From: Bombyx mori
Lineage: Eukaryota > Arthropoda > Insecta > Lepidoptera > Bombycidae
Length of the DNA stretch: 64,000 nt
Assembly: GCF_030269925.1 (NCBI RefSeq)
Contig: NC_085132.1
Location: 1,448,501 to 1,512,500, forward strand
Direction: 5' to 3'
In this document: positions 1-10,700 of the stretch, piece after piece
Numbering within the stretch: position 1 is the first letter of the stretch
Layout of the letters: each line of letters starts with the position of its first letter
Notes under the pieces: model-generated
Databases searched by the model: none
Told to the model about the DNA's origin: nothing
What the model saw: the letters and a program-made list of their open reading frames with translations, nothing else
Program-made: the position numbers and the translations under genes

Positions 1-340
1 CAAACACACGTAATCAATACAAATCGTCAGTCGCTCTATGTCTCTTAATTGCTTTTCGGATTCAAATAATTGGTGTCTTAAAACTGAAAGCATAAAGTTG
101 AGAGTGCACTGCAGGGCTTCTGGGCAGCCACGGTAGTAATGAAAGTTAGACTTGTAACTTTTAATTAGTGAGATTTTTTTCTCTCTATTGTTTACTTCAA
201 ACACGAGTAAATAGAGTATTCTAAAGTTACATCTTTTGTTACATTGAAGAGGGGATTCTAATAGAAATTAATTATAATAGAAAACAAAACTTCAGGCAGA
301 TGCATTTAAACAGTGATAGGCAAGTATATTCATTACCAGT
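1..340. other. Unassigned AT-rich DNA
   Basis: No coding potential, repeat boundary or RNA motif was recognised before the LINE tail that follows. Confidence 0.4.
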
Positions 341-665
341 TTGTCACCTCATTACGGATCCTCCCGATCCATTAACGGTGCTTTTAGGTACCACAAGCAC
401 TGGTCACCGTCCTCGTCGAACCCGTCGCTTGCAACCAAGGGCTCGACGAGCGAATTAACCCATAGACAGAGCCCATTGAGTTTCTCGCTGGACCTTCTCA
501 GTGGGTCGCGTTTCCGATGCGGTGGTAGATTCTGCGAAGCACTGCTCTTGCTAGGGTGAGTGTTAGCATCACTCCGGCTTGAGCCCCGTGCTCACCTCAC
601 GTACTAGCTAAGGTTATGCTGAAATAGCCTCTCAAGGCTATCAGCTTAGGTATTAAAAAAAAAGA
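341..665 (+). mobile_element. Jockey-type LINE, 3' end (5'-truncated)
   Basis: The start encodes a proline/aspartate- then arginine-rich stretch resembling the RT C terminus of the LINE at 48.1-51.7 kb. It continues into a 3' UTR with the same 'CTGAGTTTCTCG...GATCTTCTCAGTGGGTCGCG' block and ends in an A run at 654-665. The same tail occurs at about 2.99-3.32 kb (opposite strand) and 58.1 kb. It is a dead 5' truncation. Confidence 0.7.
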
Positions 666-675
666 AAGCAGCATG

Positions 676-1062
676 TATCTCTCCACAGCTGGATTTAGGC
701 CTCTCCCATAGTCCGCCAGAATGAACGGTCCTCCGTCTTCCGCGTCCAATCTTCTCCAGCATATCGCCGCAAGTCATCGGTTCATCGGGCAGGGAGACGC
801 CCAGCACTGCGTTTCCAGATCTCCAGTCCAGAACGCGTCTGCTCCATCGGCCATCGGTTCGGCGACACCTATGTCTTCAGCTTCAGCTTGTTAATCTTTT
901 GGGCTATGTCAGTCACTTTGGTTCTTCGACGGATTTCCTCATTTCTGAGTCGATCCATCAAAGAAACATAGCATACCCCTTTCCATAGGACGCTGAGTGA
1001 CTTTGAACTTACAGACCAGACCTACGGTCAATGTCCACGTTTCAGCGCCATATTATTATGTC
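676..1062 (-). mobile_element. RTE-type LINE, 3' end of RT ORF (decayed)
   Basis: Read on the minus strand, the translation in shifting frames gives the usual C-terminal part of RTE reverse transcriptases: TWTL, a VGLVxKLKVTQR-like block, RNEEIRRRTKVTDIAQ, then DGRWSRRVLDW and GDMLEKI. A gap near 850-890 and frame changes show decay. Only the 3' portion is present, as expected for 5'-truncated target-primed copies. Confidence 0.65.
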
Positions 1063-1570
1063 ATAACCGGACAAGTACACAAATATTTGCTGTTTGTTTA
1101 TACCACTAATGTTTGAAGAGTAGTAGAGCAATTACTGAAAACATGGCTTCCACCTGATCATTGTTGTCTGGAATCACAGTTTAGCGTCTATAGGCTTTAG
1201 TAGGTAATGAAAAGTTGTTCCAGACCTAAATATTAACAAAAAATATATATTATCAGTTGCCACATCCAAAACGTTTCTATGCTTAACGTTTTAACCCAAA
1301 AACGGTCATGGCTTGCAAACATTTGTTCACGCGTTTTAATATTAAAGTTTCGTGTTTCCATTTATTTTATGTCGCTTTCGACCTCATGTCTGTTTGTTTG
1401 TAGACGAAAAAAAAGCACGGCAATATAAGCGCTGTTTATTAAAAAGTTCACGAGAATTTGCATCCGGACTTTTGATGCAAGCTTGAATGTTCTCGTGTCT
1501 TTTTTTAAAGCTTATCATTGATTATTAACACTATTAACACTTTTACCGGAATAGAGTTCATCCATACTAC
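1063..1570. other. Unassigned AT-rich DNA
   Basis: No gene or familiar repeat edge was found. Confidence 0.35.
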
Positions 1571-1832
1571 CTAGAGCCACTGCGGTCATCCACAGTGCGT
1601 TTCCAGAGGTCTTTTTTGCCACGTACCATCCGGCTATGGAATGAGCTCCCCTCCACGGTGTTTCCCGAGCGCTATGACATGTCCTTCTTCAAACGAGGCT
1701 TGTGGAGAGTATTAAGTGGTAGGCAGCGGCTTGACTCTGCCCCTAGCATTGCTGAAGTCCATGGGCGACGGTAACCCCTCACCATCAAGTGGGTCGTATG
1801 CTCGTCTGCCAACAAGGGCAATAAAAAAAAAA
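1571..1832 (+). mobile_element. Non-LTR retrotransposon 3' end (Jockey/CR1-type tail)
   Basis: A reading frame runs to a stop near 1772 and encodes RLWNELPSTVFPERYD, then FFKRGLWRVLSGR and SIAEVHGRR. The RLWNxLP...FP block is a common C-terminal motif of Jockey/CR1-like RTs. A short UTR and A run (about 1822-1832) follow. Fragments of this tail recur at 4.2, 10.1, 25.6, 25.9-26.9, 40.3, 45.1 and 60.1 kb. Confidence 0.7.
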
Positions 1833-1990
1833 ACTTAACAGGGTCCTCCTACTAATTTTACATCTAATCAATTTCCGATATATTGGCATGTTGTAATCAC
1901 GGGTGGACTGAAGATTGCGGGTAGGATGCTAGAGGCAGACAAACCTGTCTACCATCTTTGCAGTCCACTTCTGGGTCCTACGGTATGACT

Positions 1991-2421
1991 TTTATTATTT
2001 TTATTTTATTGCTTAGATAGGTGGACGAGCTCACAGCCCACTTGGTGTCAAGTAGTTACTGGAGCCCACAGACATCTACAACGTAAATGCGCCACCCACT
2101 TTGAGATATAAGGTCTAACGGCTGCCCCACCCTTCAAACCGAAACGCATTACTGCTTCACGGCAGAAATAGGCAGGGTGGTGGTACCTAACCGCGCGGAC
2201 TCACAAGAGGTCCTACCACCAGTAATTACGCAAATTATAATTTTGCGAGTTTCATTTTTATTACACGATGCTATTCCTTCACCGTGGTAGCCAATCGTGA
2301 ACATTTGTTGAGTACGTATTTCTTTAGAAAAATTGGTACCCGCCTGCGGGATTCGAACACCGGTGCATCGCTCAACACGAATGCACCGGACGTCTTATCC
2401 TTTAGGCCACAGTGACTCGCC
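1991..2421 (-). mobile_element. Bm1: Bm1 SINE, near full length
   Basis: Reads from an A-rich 3' end (ATTGCTTAGATAGGTGG on the plus strand) to a tRNA-like head at about 2330-2420 with a B-box-like GTGTTCGAATCCC and the A-box region TGGCCTAAAGGATAAG in reverse complement. About 430 bp matches the full length of the other complete copies here (12.6, 41.4 and 43.2 kb). The head supplies an internal RNA polymerase III promoter in this SINE class; mobilisation would need a LINE in trans. Confidence 0.9.
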
Positions 2422-2985
2422 CCAACAATATATACATACAGCATCGACAGCTTTTTCCAAACACTAGGAACGAATTTTATTGTTGAATATTGATTAACAC
2501 AAGAGCTATATTTTATACATCGTGGTTTTTTTTGGGCAAACAATTTTAATATGGCCAATTTTTTTTTTAACGTCGAAGTGTTGAGTTCATTACACATAAT
2601 GGTCCTGTTTCCTCTCGTGGCGAAACAAATATTTGCATTGCTATAAAAAGGTTACGTATGTCGGCTGCTTCGTTTTCCTGACTTACTAAGCATATGTTCT
2701 GGACATGAATGATAGGCTATAAAATAGTCGGATCTAAATTACTAACGCTAGTAAATAAATATTTAAAAAGAGGACAACAAGTCAAACAAAGGACAAGAAA
2801 GGACAAAGATCCTAGTAATAAAACTGCGATATTTATCCCATAAAGCTAGCATAAATTACTATAGATAGTTATAGTAACTTGATTCTCATGAAATTATATT
2901 GAATTTCAATTATGTAACCGTATAAACTACAATTTAATATTAGAACCAAAGCTAGTAAGATAGCTAGTTTTGCTTAATATCTAAC
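2422..2985. other. Unassigned AT-rich DNA
   Basis: A short open frame at 2271-2597 lies mostly in the Bm1 copy and is not a gene. Nothing else was recognised. Confidence 0.35.
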
Positions 2986-2989
2986 ATTT

Positions 2990-3318
2990 GCTTCTTTTTT
3001 TTTCCCTACCTATGCTGATAGCCTTGAGAGGCTATTTCAGCTTCACCCTAACGTGTGTAGGTGAGCTCACGAAGCTCAAACCGGAGTGTTGCTAACACTG
3101 ACCCTCGCAAGAGTAGTGCTTCGCAGAATCTACCACCGGATCGGAAACGCGACCCACTGAGAAGATCCGGCGAGAAACTCAGTGGGCTGTGTCTATGGGT
3201 TAATTCGCTCGTCGAGCCCTTTGTCGCAAGCGACGGGCTCGACAAGGACGGTGACCGGTGCTTGAGGTACCTAAAAGCACCGTTAATGGATCGGGAGGAT
3301 CCGTAATGACGTGCTTTG
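2990..3318 (-). mobile_element. Jockey-type LINE, 3' end
   Basis: A mirror image of the 341-665 copy: poly(T) near 2993-3004, then the reverse complement of the same 3' UTR, then the arginine-rich RT C terminus up to GGATCCGTAATGACG. It is truncated at its 5' side (right). Confidence 0.7.
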
Positions 3319-3394
3319 GGTGATGTCGACTGTTTACCATTCGGTCTACAGGATCAGGTACGTTTGCTTCTAATAGAATATATATATAAAAAAA

Positions 3395-3577
3395 AACAGA
3401 TTTTTTGCAGTGATAACTTCTTAAGAGAGCGTAAAGCACACCGTTACGTAACGCGTTACGGCGCCAGTCTGTCTGCCTTCCCTTTCTCTCTTGCCTACAG
3501 CAGCAGTAGTGAGAACATGTGTAACTCCTAACTGTATATTATATTTTTTAATTTTCCTTACATTATCATATTAATTT
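3395..3577 (+). repeat. Unclassified repeat Z, copy 1, with CGTTACGTAACG palindrome
   Basis: The block from GATAACTTC through the 12-bp palindrome CGTTACGTAACG, then GCGTTACGGCGCCAGTCTGTC, a CT-rich stretch and ACATTATCATATTAAT recurs at 59.63-59.87 kb in the same orientation, where it is about 60 bp longer. No TIR, LTR or coding sequence identifies its class. Confidence 0.6.
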
Positions 3578-3584
3578 GCCCAGG

Positions 3585-3764
3585 CATAGGCATCTACAAC
3601 GTAAAAGCCGCCAATCACTTATGATAATATGAGTTATAAGGTCTCAGTACAGTACAACGGCTGCCCCACCCTTCGAACCGAAACGCATTACTGCTTCACG
3701 GCAGAAATAGTTAGAGTGGGGATACCTACCCGTGCGGACTCACAAGACGTCCTACCACCAAGAA
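3585..3764 (-). mobile_element. Bm1: Bm1 SINE body fragment
   Basis: Matches the Bm1 body (ACGGCTGCCCCACCCTTC, AACGCATTACTGCTTCACGG) but lacks both the A-rich end and the tRNA head. A fragment directly after repeat Z. Confidence 0.8.
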
Positions 3765-3888
3765 GTTATTAACATTTATAAATAAACATGATTTGTTATA
3801 TTATAAAAATTAAAGTTAATATTAGATAGAATAACCACTTAAAATAATTTTGATGTAAATTTAGCATTGATTTTGCATTTTTTTTATT

Positions 3889-4065
3889 GGAACGAAGTTC
3901 CTTACGGCAGGTTTGGAGGAGATAGGGATTTTGCTGCGCGACCGAACTGAAAAAGTCCGTGGAATAAGGCCTTGTTTTCCGCACAGCGATATTTCACGGC
4001 GCGATTTTGTTCTCGTATTTTTTTTTTATATGGATCTTCGTTCCTATCCGGTGTTCCACGACACC
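3889..4065 (-). repeat. Short element X (deleted form)
   Basis: The left edge TTATTGGAACGAAGTTCC and right edge CTTCGTTCCTATCCGG...CCACGACACC match the two ends of the longer element X at 7.95 and 46.7 kb, but the middle is different and shorter. GGAACGAAGTTCC is itself a hairpin, so similarity of the two ends partly reflects this palindrome. Confidence 0.45.
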
Positions 4066-4230
4066 GCACATCTTTTTTTTTAATTAAAGTATTTTGTACG
4101 GTAATTATTTTTTTCAAAAAATCTATGTTTATTCTAGAAAATATTCGATAGTAAACTCAGCACTAAAAGGGTTAAAAATAAGGCGACCGTTAGCAACCTT
4201 AGTCGTCCTTAGTCACGAAAACACTAATGT

Positions 4231-4352
4231 TTTTTTTTTATTGCCCTACGTACGCAAACAAGCATACAGCCCACCTGATAGTGAGTGGTTAATGTCGCCC
4301 ATGGACGTCAGCAATGCCAGGGGCAGAACCAATTCACTGCCTATTGTAAATC
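4231..4352 (-). mobile_element. LINE 3' tail fragment (VHGRR-type)
   Basis: TTTTATTGCCCTACGTACGC through GCCCATGGACGTCAGCAATG and CCAGGGGCAGA corresponds in reverse complement to the last coding block and UTR of the 1.57-1.83 kb LINE tail. Strongly 5'-truncated. Confidence 0.65.
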
Positions 4353-4418
4353 GTAATTCAAAACGTCAGGTATACTAAAATAACAAACGCTAGATTTAAC
4401 CACGAAAGGGGTTTATCT

Positions 4419-4788
4419 TCTATACTAATATGATAATAATAAGCTGAAGAATTTGTTTGTTTGAACACGCTAATCTTAGGAACTACTGGTCCGATTAGAA
4501 AAATTCTTTAAGTTTCAGATAGCCCATTTATTGAGAAAGGCTATAGGCTATATAACATTACGCTAAGACCAATACAAGCGGAACACTAACAAAGAATGTT
4601 TCAAAATCGGGCTTTTTTTCTCTTTTGAGAGCTTCCGCTGCGTGCGCTGCAGAAACGGTTAAAGTTTCGCTAAAATAATGTATGACAGAATTGTTCTCCT
4701 TTAAAAGATCCTAAGAAAAAAAGTCCGCGACAGCATATGTCTATATGTTAGGGTTAGCTCACTATAACGTTTTTTGTGCTAACCAAAC
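4419..4788 (+). mobile_element. Helitron 5' portion
   Basis: Starts with the 5' terminus TCTATACTAATATGATAAT, followed by GAATTTGTTTGTTTGAACACG and GGAACTACTGGTCCGA, a frequent start of lepidopteran non-autonomous Helitrons. The 3' CTAG terminus is missing; the copy runs into the Bm1 fragment at 4789. Confidence 0.6.
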
Positions 4789-4893
4789 TTTTTTTTTTTT
4801 TTTTTTCTTAGATGGATGGACGAGCTCACAGCCCAACTGGTGTTAAGTGGTTACTGGAGCCCATAGACATCTACAACGTAAAATGCGCCGCGA
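4789..4893 (-). mobile_element. Bm1: Bm1 SINE 3' end fragment
   Basis: A T run followed by TTAGATGGATGGACGAGC and CATAGACATCTACAACG; only about 100 bp of the A-rich end is present. Confidence 0.8.
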
Positions 4894-5395
4894 TAATAAA
4901 GTCGGAGAAATATATAGCTGTAGCTGGCGTTAGAGTTTACCCGACCCACTAAATATTCGTACATATATACCAGAGCATAACGGTTGACGGCGAGTTGCGT
5001 CCAGGCAATAAAAAAACGTTATTCAATTATTTTTAATTACATGTTTTCGAGGTAATTTAATTCGTACAACAAACAAAAAACCAGAACGGCCATTACGAAA
5101 CTTTTATATTTCTGGTGTAAATTATAACGCTATTTTTTTTTTCTGGTACATTATTTTTTAACTAAACCCTCTATTTATGAAGTATATTTACAAAATACTA
5201 TGAGCTTACAGTGTATTCACTTAATGAATTATTGATTTTAGGTTAAAAAAAAAACATAATGGCGTGTACGTAAACGAATACCGTTTAGTAAATTAATTAT
5301 TATTATTAGTTTCTTGATTGTACAAGTTTTGGTCAATTCCAACCATTTAAAGCTTATAAAAGTAATGGTTCCTTAGATTTGATAAATTAAAAAAA
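4894..5395. other. Unassigned AT-rich DNA
   Basis: No gene, RNA or recognised repeat. Confidence 0.35.
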
Positions 5396-5596
5396 AAACA
5401 TTTGTTTATTGCTTAGATGGGTGGATGAGCTAACGGTCAACCTAGTGTTAAGTGGTTGCCAGAGCTCATAGACATCTAAAATGTAAATGCCGCCACCCAC
5501 CTTGAGATATGAGTCCTAAGGTCTCAGTTTTTACATTACAACGGTTGCGCCACACTTCAAACCGAAACGCATTACTGCTTCACGGCAGAAAAGAAC
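5396..5596 (-). mobile_element. Bm1: Bm1 SINE, 3' half
   Basis: TTTATTGCTTAGATGGGTGG then the body up to CTGCTTCACGGCAGAAAAG; diverged and 5'-truncated. Confidence 0.8.
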
Positions 5597-5629
5597 GAGG
5601 ACTTTGCCTGGGTCGATTATCCATGTGGT

Positions 5630-5785
5630 CTTATTGAATTGTGGGATATAGCGGAAGAGGTAGACTTAAGGAGAAATGGATGGATTTCGTGAAAGACGTA
5701 TATGATAGAGGAGTATGGAAGAAGAAAACATGTTTGCGCCGACCCTGGGTGACTAGGAGAAGGGCAGGACAATGATGATGATGCA
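5630..5785 (+). mobile_element. RTE-type LINE, extreme 3' end
   Basis: One frame from about 5652 encodes RGRLKEKWMDFVKDVYDRG, then VWKKKTCLRRPW and a stop after RRRAGQ. A (GAT)n tract follows near 5773-5782, a typical RTE 3' terminus. A second relic of this family lies at 18.09-18.20 kb. Confidence 0.6.
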
Positions 5786-5861
5786 GCCGTACCTCGTAAA
5801 TAAAACTATCAGCTTCATATTGCATGGGAGTTTGTATTAACCACCCACATTTAAAAAAAAA

Positions 5862-6258
5862 ACGTGTAGCACTCGGGAACTGGCGCGGTAAAGCTATTGC
5901 ATAGCATTTTTTATCAACTTATGCAATTATAATTAGACAATGATAATTTAATATTAAAACAATAATAAAACAAGACCACGCTATATTAAACATTAATAAA
6001 AGCAAAACATTAACTGTCCCCTTCACACTCATAAGCTAGACCGCGCGAGAGAGAGATGGGCAGACTTTTCCTGATGCGCATGCAGTGTGACGTCACACCA
6101 TGCGCTTATTCACATACACTACACAAGCGCAACGTGTGAATGTGTTGAACGCGAGCTACATGGTAGGCGGGGTGAGGGGTGTAAAGTTTTTTTCGTTATG
6201 GAATTTCATGATTCGGTCGCCGCGCTCAAAGCTCGCGACAAAAGCTATGCAATAGCTT
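5862..6258 (+). mobile_element. MITE-like element M1, copy 1
   Basis: Inverted repeats AAGCTATTGCATAGC (5891-5905) and GCTATGCAATAGCTT (6244-6258) bound about 370 bp. A further 28 bp outside the left repeat (GCACTCGGGAACTGGCGCGG) is shared with the second copy at 59.14-59.52 kb, which lies in the opposite orientation. The interior has a purine/GA tract and a perfect TGACGTCA palindrome near 6089. It is non-coding, and the superfamily is unknown because no target duplication is evident. Confidence 0.6.
6087..6098. promoter_or_regulatory. CRE-like palindrome inside M1
   Basis: The run GTGTGACGTCACACCATG holds the perfect palindrome TGACGTCA, the consensus for CREB/ATF-type bZIP factors. The sister copy has GTGACGTCGCAC, so the site is altered there. 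Function is inferred only. Confidence 0.3.
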
Positions 6259-6762
6259 AAAAACACATACAAATAAATATGTTACAAGTGCAAGATGCCA
6301 ACTTAAATTGCTTTGAAAGATATGTTCAGGAGTGCATTTAGTTAGCTGTCAGCTATTATAGACATGTTTGTTGCAATAGTGTCAGTTTCCATTAGCGAGC
6401 TTCTGATGGCAGAGATAATCCATTAACTATTATGTACAGACAGGCGTAAACAACACGCGTCAGGCATTACCATAAAGAACGTAGCGCGGCTTTGACTTTT
6501 AATAAATTCACAAAAAGGTTTCGCGCCCCTGACTGTGAATTATGACGTGAAACGTGCAGTGTTATTTATTTTGACATCCCGAAAACGCGTACTAAAAAAT
6601 GTACAAGCAGCCAGTAATTTAGTAGTAATATTTGTTCGTTGTGTGGCGGGGTGATTTGAAAGCTCTGACTTACTTATAAATTGGGATGGTAAAACGCATT
6701 GACGCAACAAATGAAGCTTATTGCAAAGCTTATGATAAGTTGCGAGCACTGAATATTCGGAA
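6259..6762. other. Unassigned DNA
   Basis: The open frame 6540-6749 (minus) shows no family resemblance and no gene-like context. Confidence 0.35.
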
Positions 6763-7030
6763 GCTTTTTTATTTATTGCTTAGATGGGTGGACGAGCTCA
6801 CAGCCCACCTGGTATTAAATGGTTACCGGAATCCATACACATCTACAACGTAAATGCCGCCACCCACCTTGAGATATGAGTTCTAAGTTCTCAGTATAGC
6901 TACACCGACTGCTCCACCCTTCAAACCGAAACGCATTACTGCTTCACGGCATAAATAGGCGGGATGGTAGTACCTACCCGTGCCGACTCACAAGAGGTCC
7001 TACCACCAGTAATTACGCAAATTATAATTG
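6763..7030 (-). mobile_element. Bm1: Bm1 SINE, head missing
   Basis: Runs from TTATTGCTTAGATGGG through the full body to ACCACCAGTAATTACGCAAA; truncated before the tRNA-like head. Confidence 0.88.
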
Positions 7031-7059
7031 TCACGTCCTGTGTTAAAAACCTGTATGTT

Positions 7060-7215
7060 GTTAATAGTTTTTTTTTCCTACCTACTGTAGTGACTTCGAA
7101 GGGTCATAGACTCGATGAACGAGTAGGTGAGCTTACGGGGCCCTAACCTAATGACGTTTCTGACACTAGGTTAGAGCCCTCTGAGCTCACCTGGGTAGGC
7201 AAGTAGTGCACGTAG
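7060..7215 (-). mobile_element. Diverged LINE 3' UTR relic
   Basis: TTTTTTTTCCTACCTACTG then CTCGATGAACGAGTAGGTGA and two GAGC(T)CACC-type blocks resemble the poly(T) end and UTR of the 2.99-3.32 kb LINE tail, heavily diverged. Confidence 0.3.
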
Positions 7216-7244
7216 TACTGGGCTCAGACATACTGAGTCCATAG

Positions 7245-7426
7245 ATATCAGAACTCGAATTTCGGTACCCACCTCGAGTCGTGGGGCCGAAGCCTCAATT
7301 GTATTGTATAACCGTTGTCTCATTCTCCAAAGCGGTACGTATGACTATTTCGCGGCAGAAATAGGCAGGGCGGTGCCTATCCGTGCGGGCTTACAAAACT
7401 TAACCACCAGTAAGCTATTTAAAGCC
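7245..7426 (-). mobile_element. Diverged Bm1-like body
   Basis: Weak match to the Bm1 body: CATAGATATCAGAACTCG, ACCGTTGTCTCATTCTCC, CGGCAGAAATAGGCAGGGC. An old copy or a related SINE. Confidence 0.45.
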
Positions 7427-7428
7427 AA

Positions 7429-7652
7429 ATATATTTTTTATTGCTTAGAAGGGTGGACGAACTCACAGCCCACCTGGTGTTAAGTGGTTACTGGAGCCTA
7501 TAGAGATCTACAACGTAAATACCACCCACCTTGAGATATAAGTTCTAAGGTCTCAGTATAGTTACAACGGCTGCCCCGCCCTTCAAACCGAAACGCATTA
7601 CTGCTTCACGGCAGAAATAGGCAGGGTGGTAGGACCTACACGTCCGTATGAG
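7429..7652 (-). mobile_element. Bm1: Bm1 SINE, 5'-truncated
   Basis: TTTTTTATTGCTTAGAAGGG through ATAGGCAGGGTGGTAGGACC; head absent. Confidence 0.87.
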
Positions 7653-7949
7653 CCGTCAGCACGTTTTCTTATCGAGCGTAACAAAAAATACTACTAATGC
7701 TTCCTTCGACTGGTTCTTCTGATTACAATTTTGAGTACTGGTAGTGAGGCATGTTGGGAGCCGGCACGCTTCCATCCCACCAGTCTTACAGCATCGTCAA
7801 CCCCGCAGAGTTCCTTCCACCAGTTCTTTGCGGTACTCGCGTTGGAAGCTGTAGGTAAAATTACATTTCAAATTGGTAATCAGCTCACATGTTTTCAGTT
7901 TGATCTGAAACTACGTATGTCTCGCATTATGTAGAAAAAAATTATGTGT

Positions 7950-8276
7950 GGTGTCGTGGGACATCGGATAGGAACGAAGTTCCTTATTATAAAAATATTA
8001 ATTTTAAGTTCTATTCGAGGTATAAAGAAAATAATTATTAGGGAATACATTTTTTATTATGATTTTTTTATTGATAAAAAAAACTACTTTACAAAGTTAT
8101 CAACTTTATTTTATTCACAATGATTTATAAAAAATATATAATAAGAATATGTTATTTTTTGTACGCTATTACAAAGTTAAGTCGTACACTGCGTGCATTA
8201 CTAATAAAAATCTTACGTTACGGACGTTTTTCCCGGTTAGGGTACTCCTCCGCATCGTCCCATAAGGAACCTCGGT
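7950..8276 (+). repeat. Short interspersed element X, copy 1
   Basis: Starts GGTGTCGTGGGACATCGG then the hairpin GGAACGAAGTTCC, has an AT-rich middle (TTTATTTTATTCACAATG), and ends CTTACGTTACGGACG...CATAAGGAACCTCGG. Nearly the same sequence occurs at 46.73-47.07 kb and, split by a Helitron, at 32.18-32.76 kb. No ORF with family resemblance; class unknown. Confidence 0.6.
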
Positions 8277-8586
8277 CTAAAAACTTTCACAGGGCACTTC
8301 TAGTTATATACTCTACATTGGTTGAAGTAATAGGAGCAATTAAGACACCAAGAAGAATGCAACAGTTTGGTTCATTACACACGCTACGCTTGATTAGTTC
8401 TTACCACATTCAGTCGACCCGCGATCATGGCGCTTGGAGAACCAATTAAATAAGGGTGTGCTTAATGTGAATAGCCGCGATAGTTTAAAACGATTCGGAA
8501 AATGCTTCATGTCAAGCTGCATCTTCGAACCGTGCGGATTGTTGATAATTTAATCTGCAAACAAAATTACAAATCCAATTCGATTA
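8277..8586. other. Unassigned DNA
   Basis: An open frame (8120-8449) crosses element X into this stretch; its protein is not recognised and is probably chance. Confidence 0.3.
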
Positions 8587-8948
8587 TCTATACACATATA
8601 AATAAAATTGGAGTGTCTGTTTGTAATATTAAAATAAACGCTTTTTATTGCATGCATATGAATATATATACTGTACATACACCAAAAAAACATTTTTTAC
8701 AATTTTTTTCTGTCTGTCTGTCTGTTTGTTTCGGCTAATCTCTGGAACGGCTGGACCGATTTTGACGAGACTTTCACAGATAGGTAGCTGATGATATAAG
8801 GAGTAAGTTAGGCTACTTTTTTTAGACTAGCTTCGCCCCGCGGCGTCGCCCGCGGTACGACAATAACCGCGGGTAAATAACATCACGGGACTCAGCTATC
8901 AATAATAAAATTTAATGTTTCCGAAGCGAAGCGAGGGCGGGTCGCTAG
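8587..8948 (+). mobile_element. Non-autonomous Helitron, mosaic
   Basis: 5' end TCTATACACATATAAATAAA then TTGGAGTGTCTGTTTG; 3' end GAAGCGAGGGCGGGTCGCTAG followed by T, as expected for Helitron insertion between A and T. At about 8828-8856 it carries an inverted sequence, CTAGCTTCGCCCCGCGG then CGTCGCCCGCGG, which looks like the 3' terminus of another Helitron family. Non-coding. Confidence 0.7.
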
Positions 8949-9009
8949 TTTCTACGAAACTAGAAAAGTAGAGAAGACGGCTCATCTGATGCTAAGTAAC
9001 TACTGTTAT

Positions 9010-9245
9010 GGAATTTTTTATTGCTTAAATAGATAGACGAACTCACGGCCCACTTAATGTTAAGTGGTTGACAGAACCCATAGGTATCAACAACGAAAAC
9101 ACCACCATCTTCAGACATCAATTCTAAGTCTTACTTTTACAGTACAATAACTGCCCTACCCTTCGAACCGAACTTCACGGCAGAAAAAAATAGGGCAGTG
9201 GTACATACCCGCGCGGACTCACAAGACGACCTACCACCAGTAAGT
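9010..9245 (-). mobile_element. Bm1: Bm1 SINE, old 5'-truncated copy
   Basis: TTTTTTATTGCTTAAATAG through ACGACCTACCACCAG with many substitutions and a deletion in the ACGCATTACTGC block. Confidence 0.8.
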
Positions 9246-9565
9246 AAATGGTATTGCAATATCGGTTGTCCAATCCTTCAACCAGACCGAAAGGATACGA
9301 TAATCTCACAAAATTATTTTCGTACCTAATGAATGCATTTGCGTTTCCACGAGACCGGAGCTTAAGTGAAAAGCTCCAAGTTAACCCCGGGCATTGAGTA
9401 GGGGCGTGTTTGTCGAAATTCGGAATGCTTAAAAGCATAGTTAAAGCAGTTTCATGTTCCTAGAATTGTTGCGAAATTCACAAGCTTGTGTTCACATTGA
9501 ATGTTTTAAAGTAATAATTCGTATAGTGTTTACGCTGAATTAAAGTTTTGTGAAATTATATATTA
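9246..9565. other. Unassigned DNA
   Basis: The frame at 9175-9438 (minus) is partly Bm1 and has no other support. Confidence 0.3.
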
Positions 9566-9855
9566 CTAGCTGACGCGGCAGACTTTGTAGTGCCTCAATC
9601 GATAAATAAAAGACCTAAACTTTTGTATAAGATAAACTTAAAACAAACAAAAGGAATCCGTCCGACGGGGGACACATCATAGAAAAAACAAAATTGTTAT
9701 TATTATTTAATTACAAGCATTTTCATATTTATTTACCTTCTAAACCTTCTCTGGATTTCCACAAATAATTCAAGACCAAAATTAGCCAAATCGGTCCAGC
9801 CGTTCTTGAGTTTTAGCGTGACTAACGAACAGCAATTCATTTTTATAAATAGAGA
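9566..9855 (-). mobile_element. Non-autonomous Helitron (family H2), complete
   Basis: The plus strand starts CTAGCTGACGCGGCAGAC (3' end reversed) and ends ATTTTTATAAATAGAGA (5' TC end reversed). It matches 12070-12365, which lies on the other strand, and the truncated 61358-61593 copy. The core has CGGTCCAGCCGTTCTTGAG, reading ACGGCTGGACCG in sense. No ORF. Confidence 0.75.
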
Positions 9856-10085
9856 TTTGCTAGTGTTTATGCGGTATTTTGTGCTCCAATGCAAACCGCA
9901 TCTGTAGGGACTAATTGGTTAGATTCGGTTTTTTAATTAAGTATGATTATACTGTTTTCATTTATCGTTTAATATGTAAAAAAGTTTTCAACATTTTCAC
10001 GAGATGAAATAATATGATATTAGAGTTTTTAAATCCAACTAATCTATCCAATTCTAAATAGAAATAGTTTTGTGGCAATCAATAA

Positions 10086-10152
10086 TTTTTTTTATTGCTC
10101 TTTTGTAGGCAGACGAGCATACGGCCCACTTGATGGTGAATGGTTACCTTCT
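10086..10152 (-). mobile_element. LINE 3' tail fragment (VHGRR-type)
   Basis: TTTATTGCTCTTTTGTAGGC then AGACGAGCATACGGCCCAC; about 65 bp of the extreme 3' end. Confidence 0.6.
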
Positions 10153-10700
10153 GGCTGAAAAATAGGCTGGATTCTAATAGCAATTCGTTATTATACCAAT
10201 CATAGTTCCATATATGGATTAAAATACCTAATTAATTAATATGCATGATTTAATATGAGCGCGCACTTAACCGAACCCTTAGGAAAAAGGCAAGAAGGAA
10301 GTTGAGTAAAGAGTGAGATAGCTACATTTTAGAATGACAGGTGTCAAATGCGTTTAGTAATTGGTTTGATATCTCAAAAATATAATAATAAGTCATTTAT
10401 TTATCCGAGAAAATAAAATAAAATCAACAAAGATATTATTCTTACATTCAAAGATATTACAAACAAAGTAGCCCTTCTCAACTAAGATTATGATATTATT
10501 ATCTTGATTACGATATAGTTATACAAGGCCAGTACAACATTACTTACTACTGGGCTCTCACAAGACTTGCCATTATGACTCAGCCATCACTGGTCACGGT
10601 TAGCAAATTACCGCGACCTTCAGCAGCTAGTGGTCCACGTTATGCGAGACCTAACCATGCTACGTCTCCCGGTGTGAATGTAATGCAATGATGAACCAAC
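10153..10700. other. Unassigned AT-rich DNA
   Basis: No gene or clear repeat edge was recognised. Confidence 0.35.

Noticed and set aside
2271..2597. 108-codon minus-strand frame as a gene
   Set aside because: Most of it is the Bm1 head read through; the rest is AT-rich with no domain.
8120..8449. 109-codon plus-strand frame as a gene
   Set aside because: Its first part is element X, present at three loci, and the remainder has no recognisable domain.
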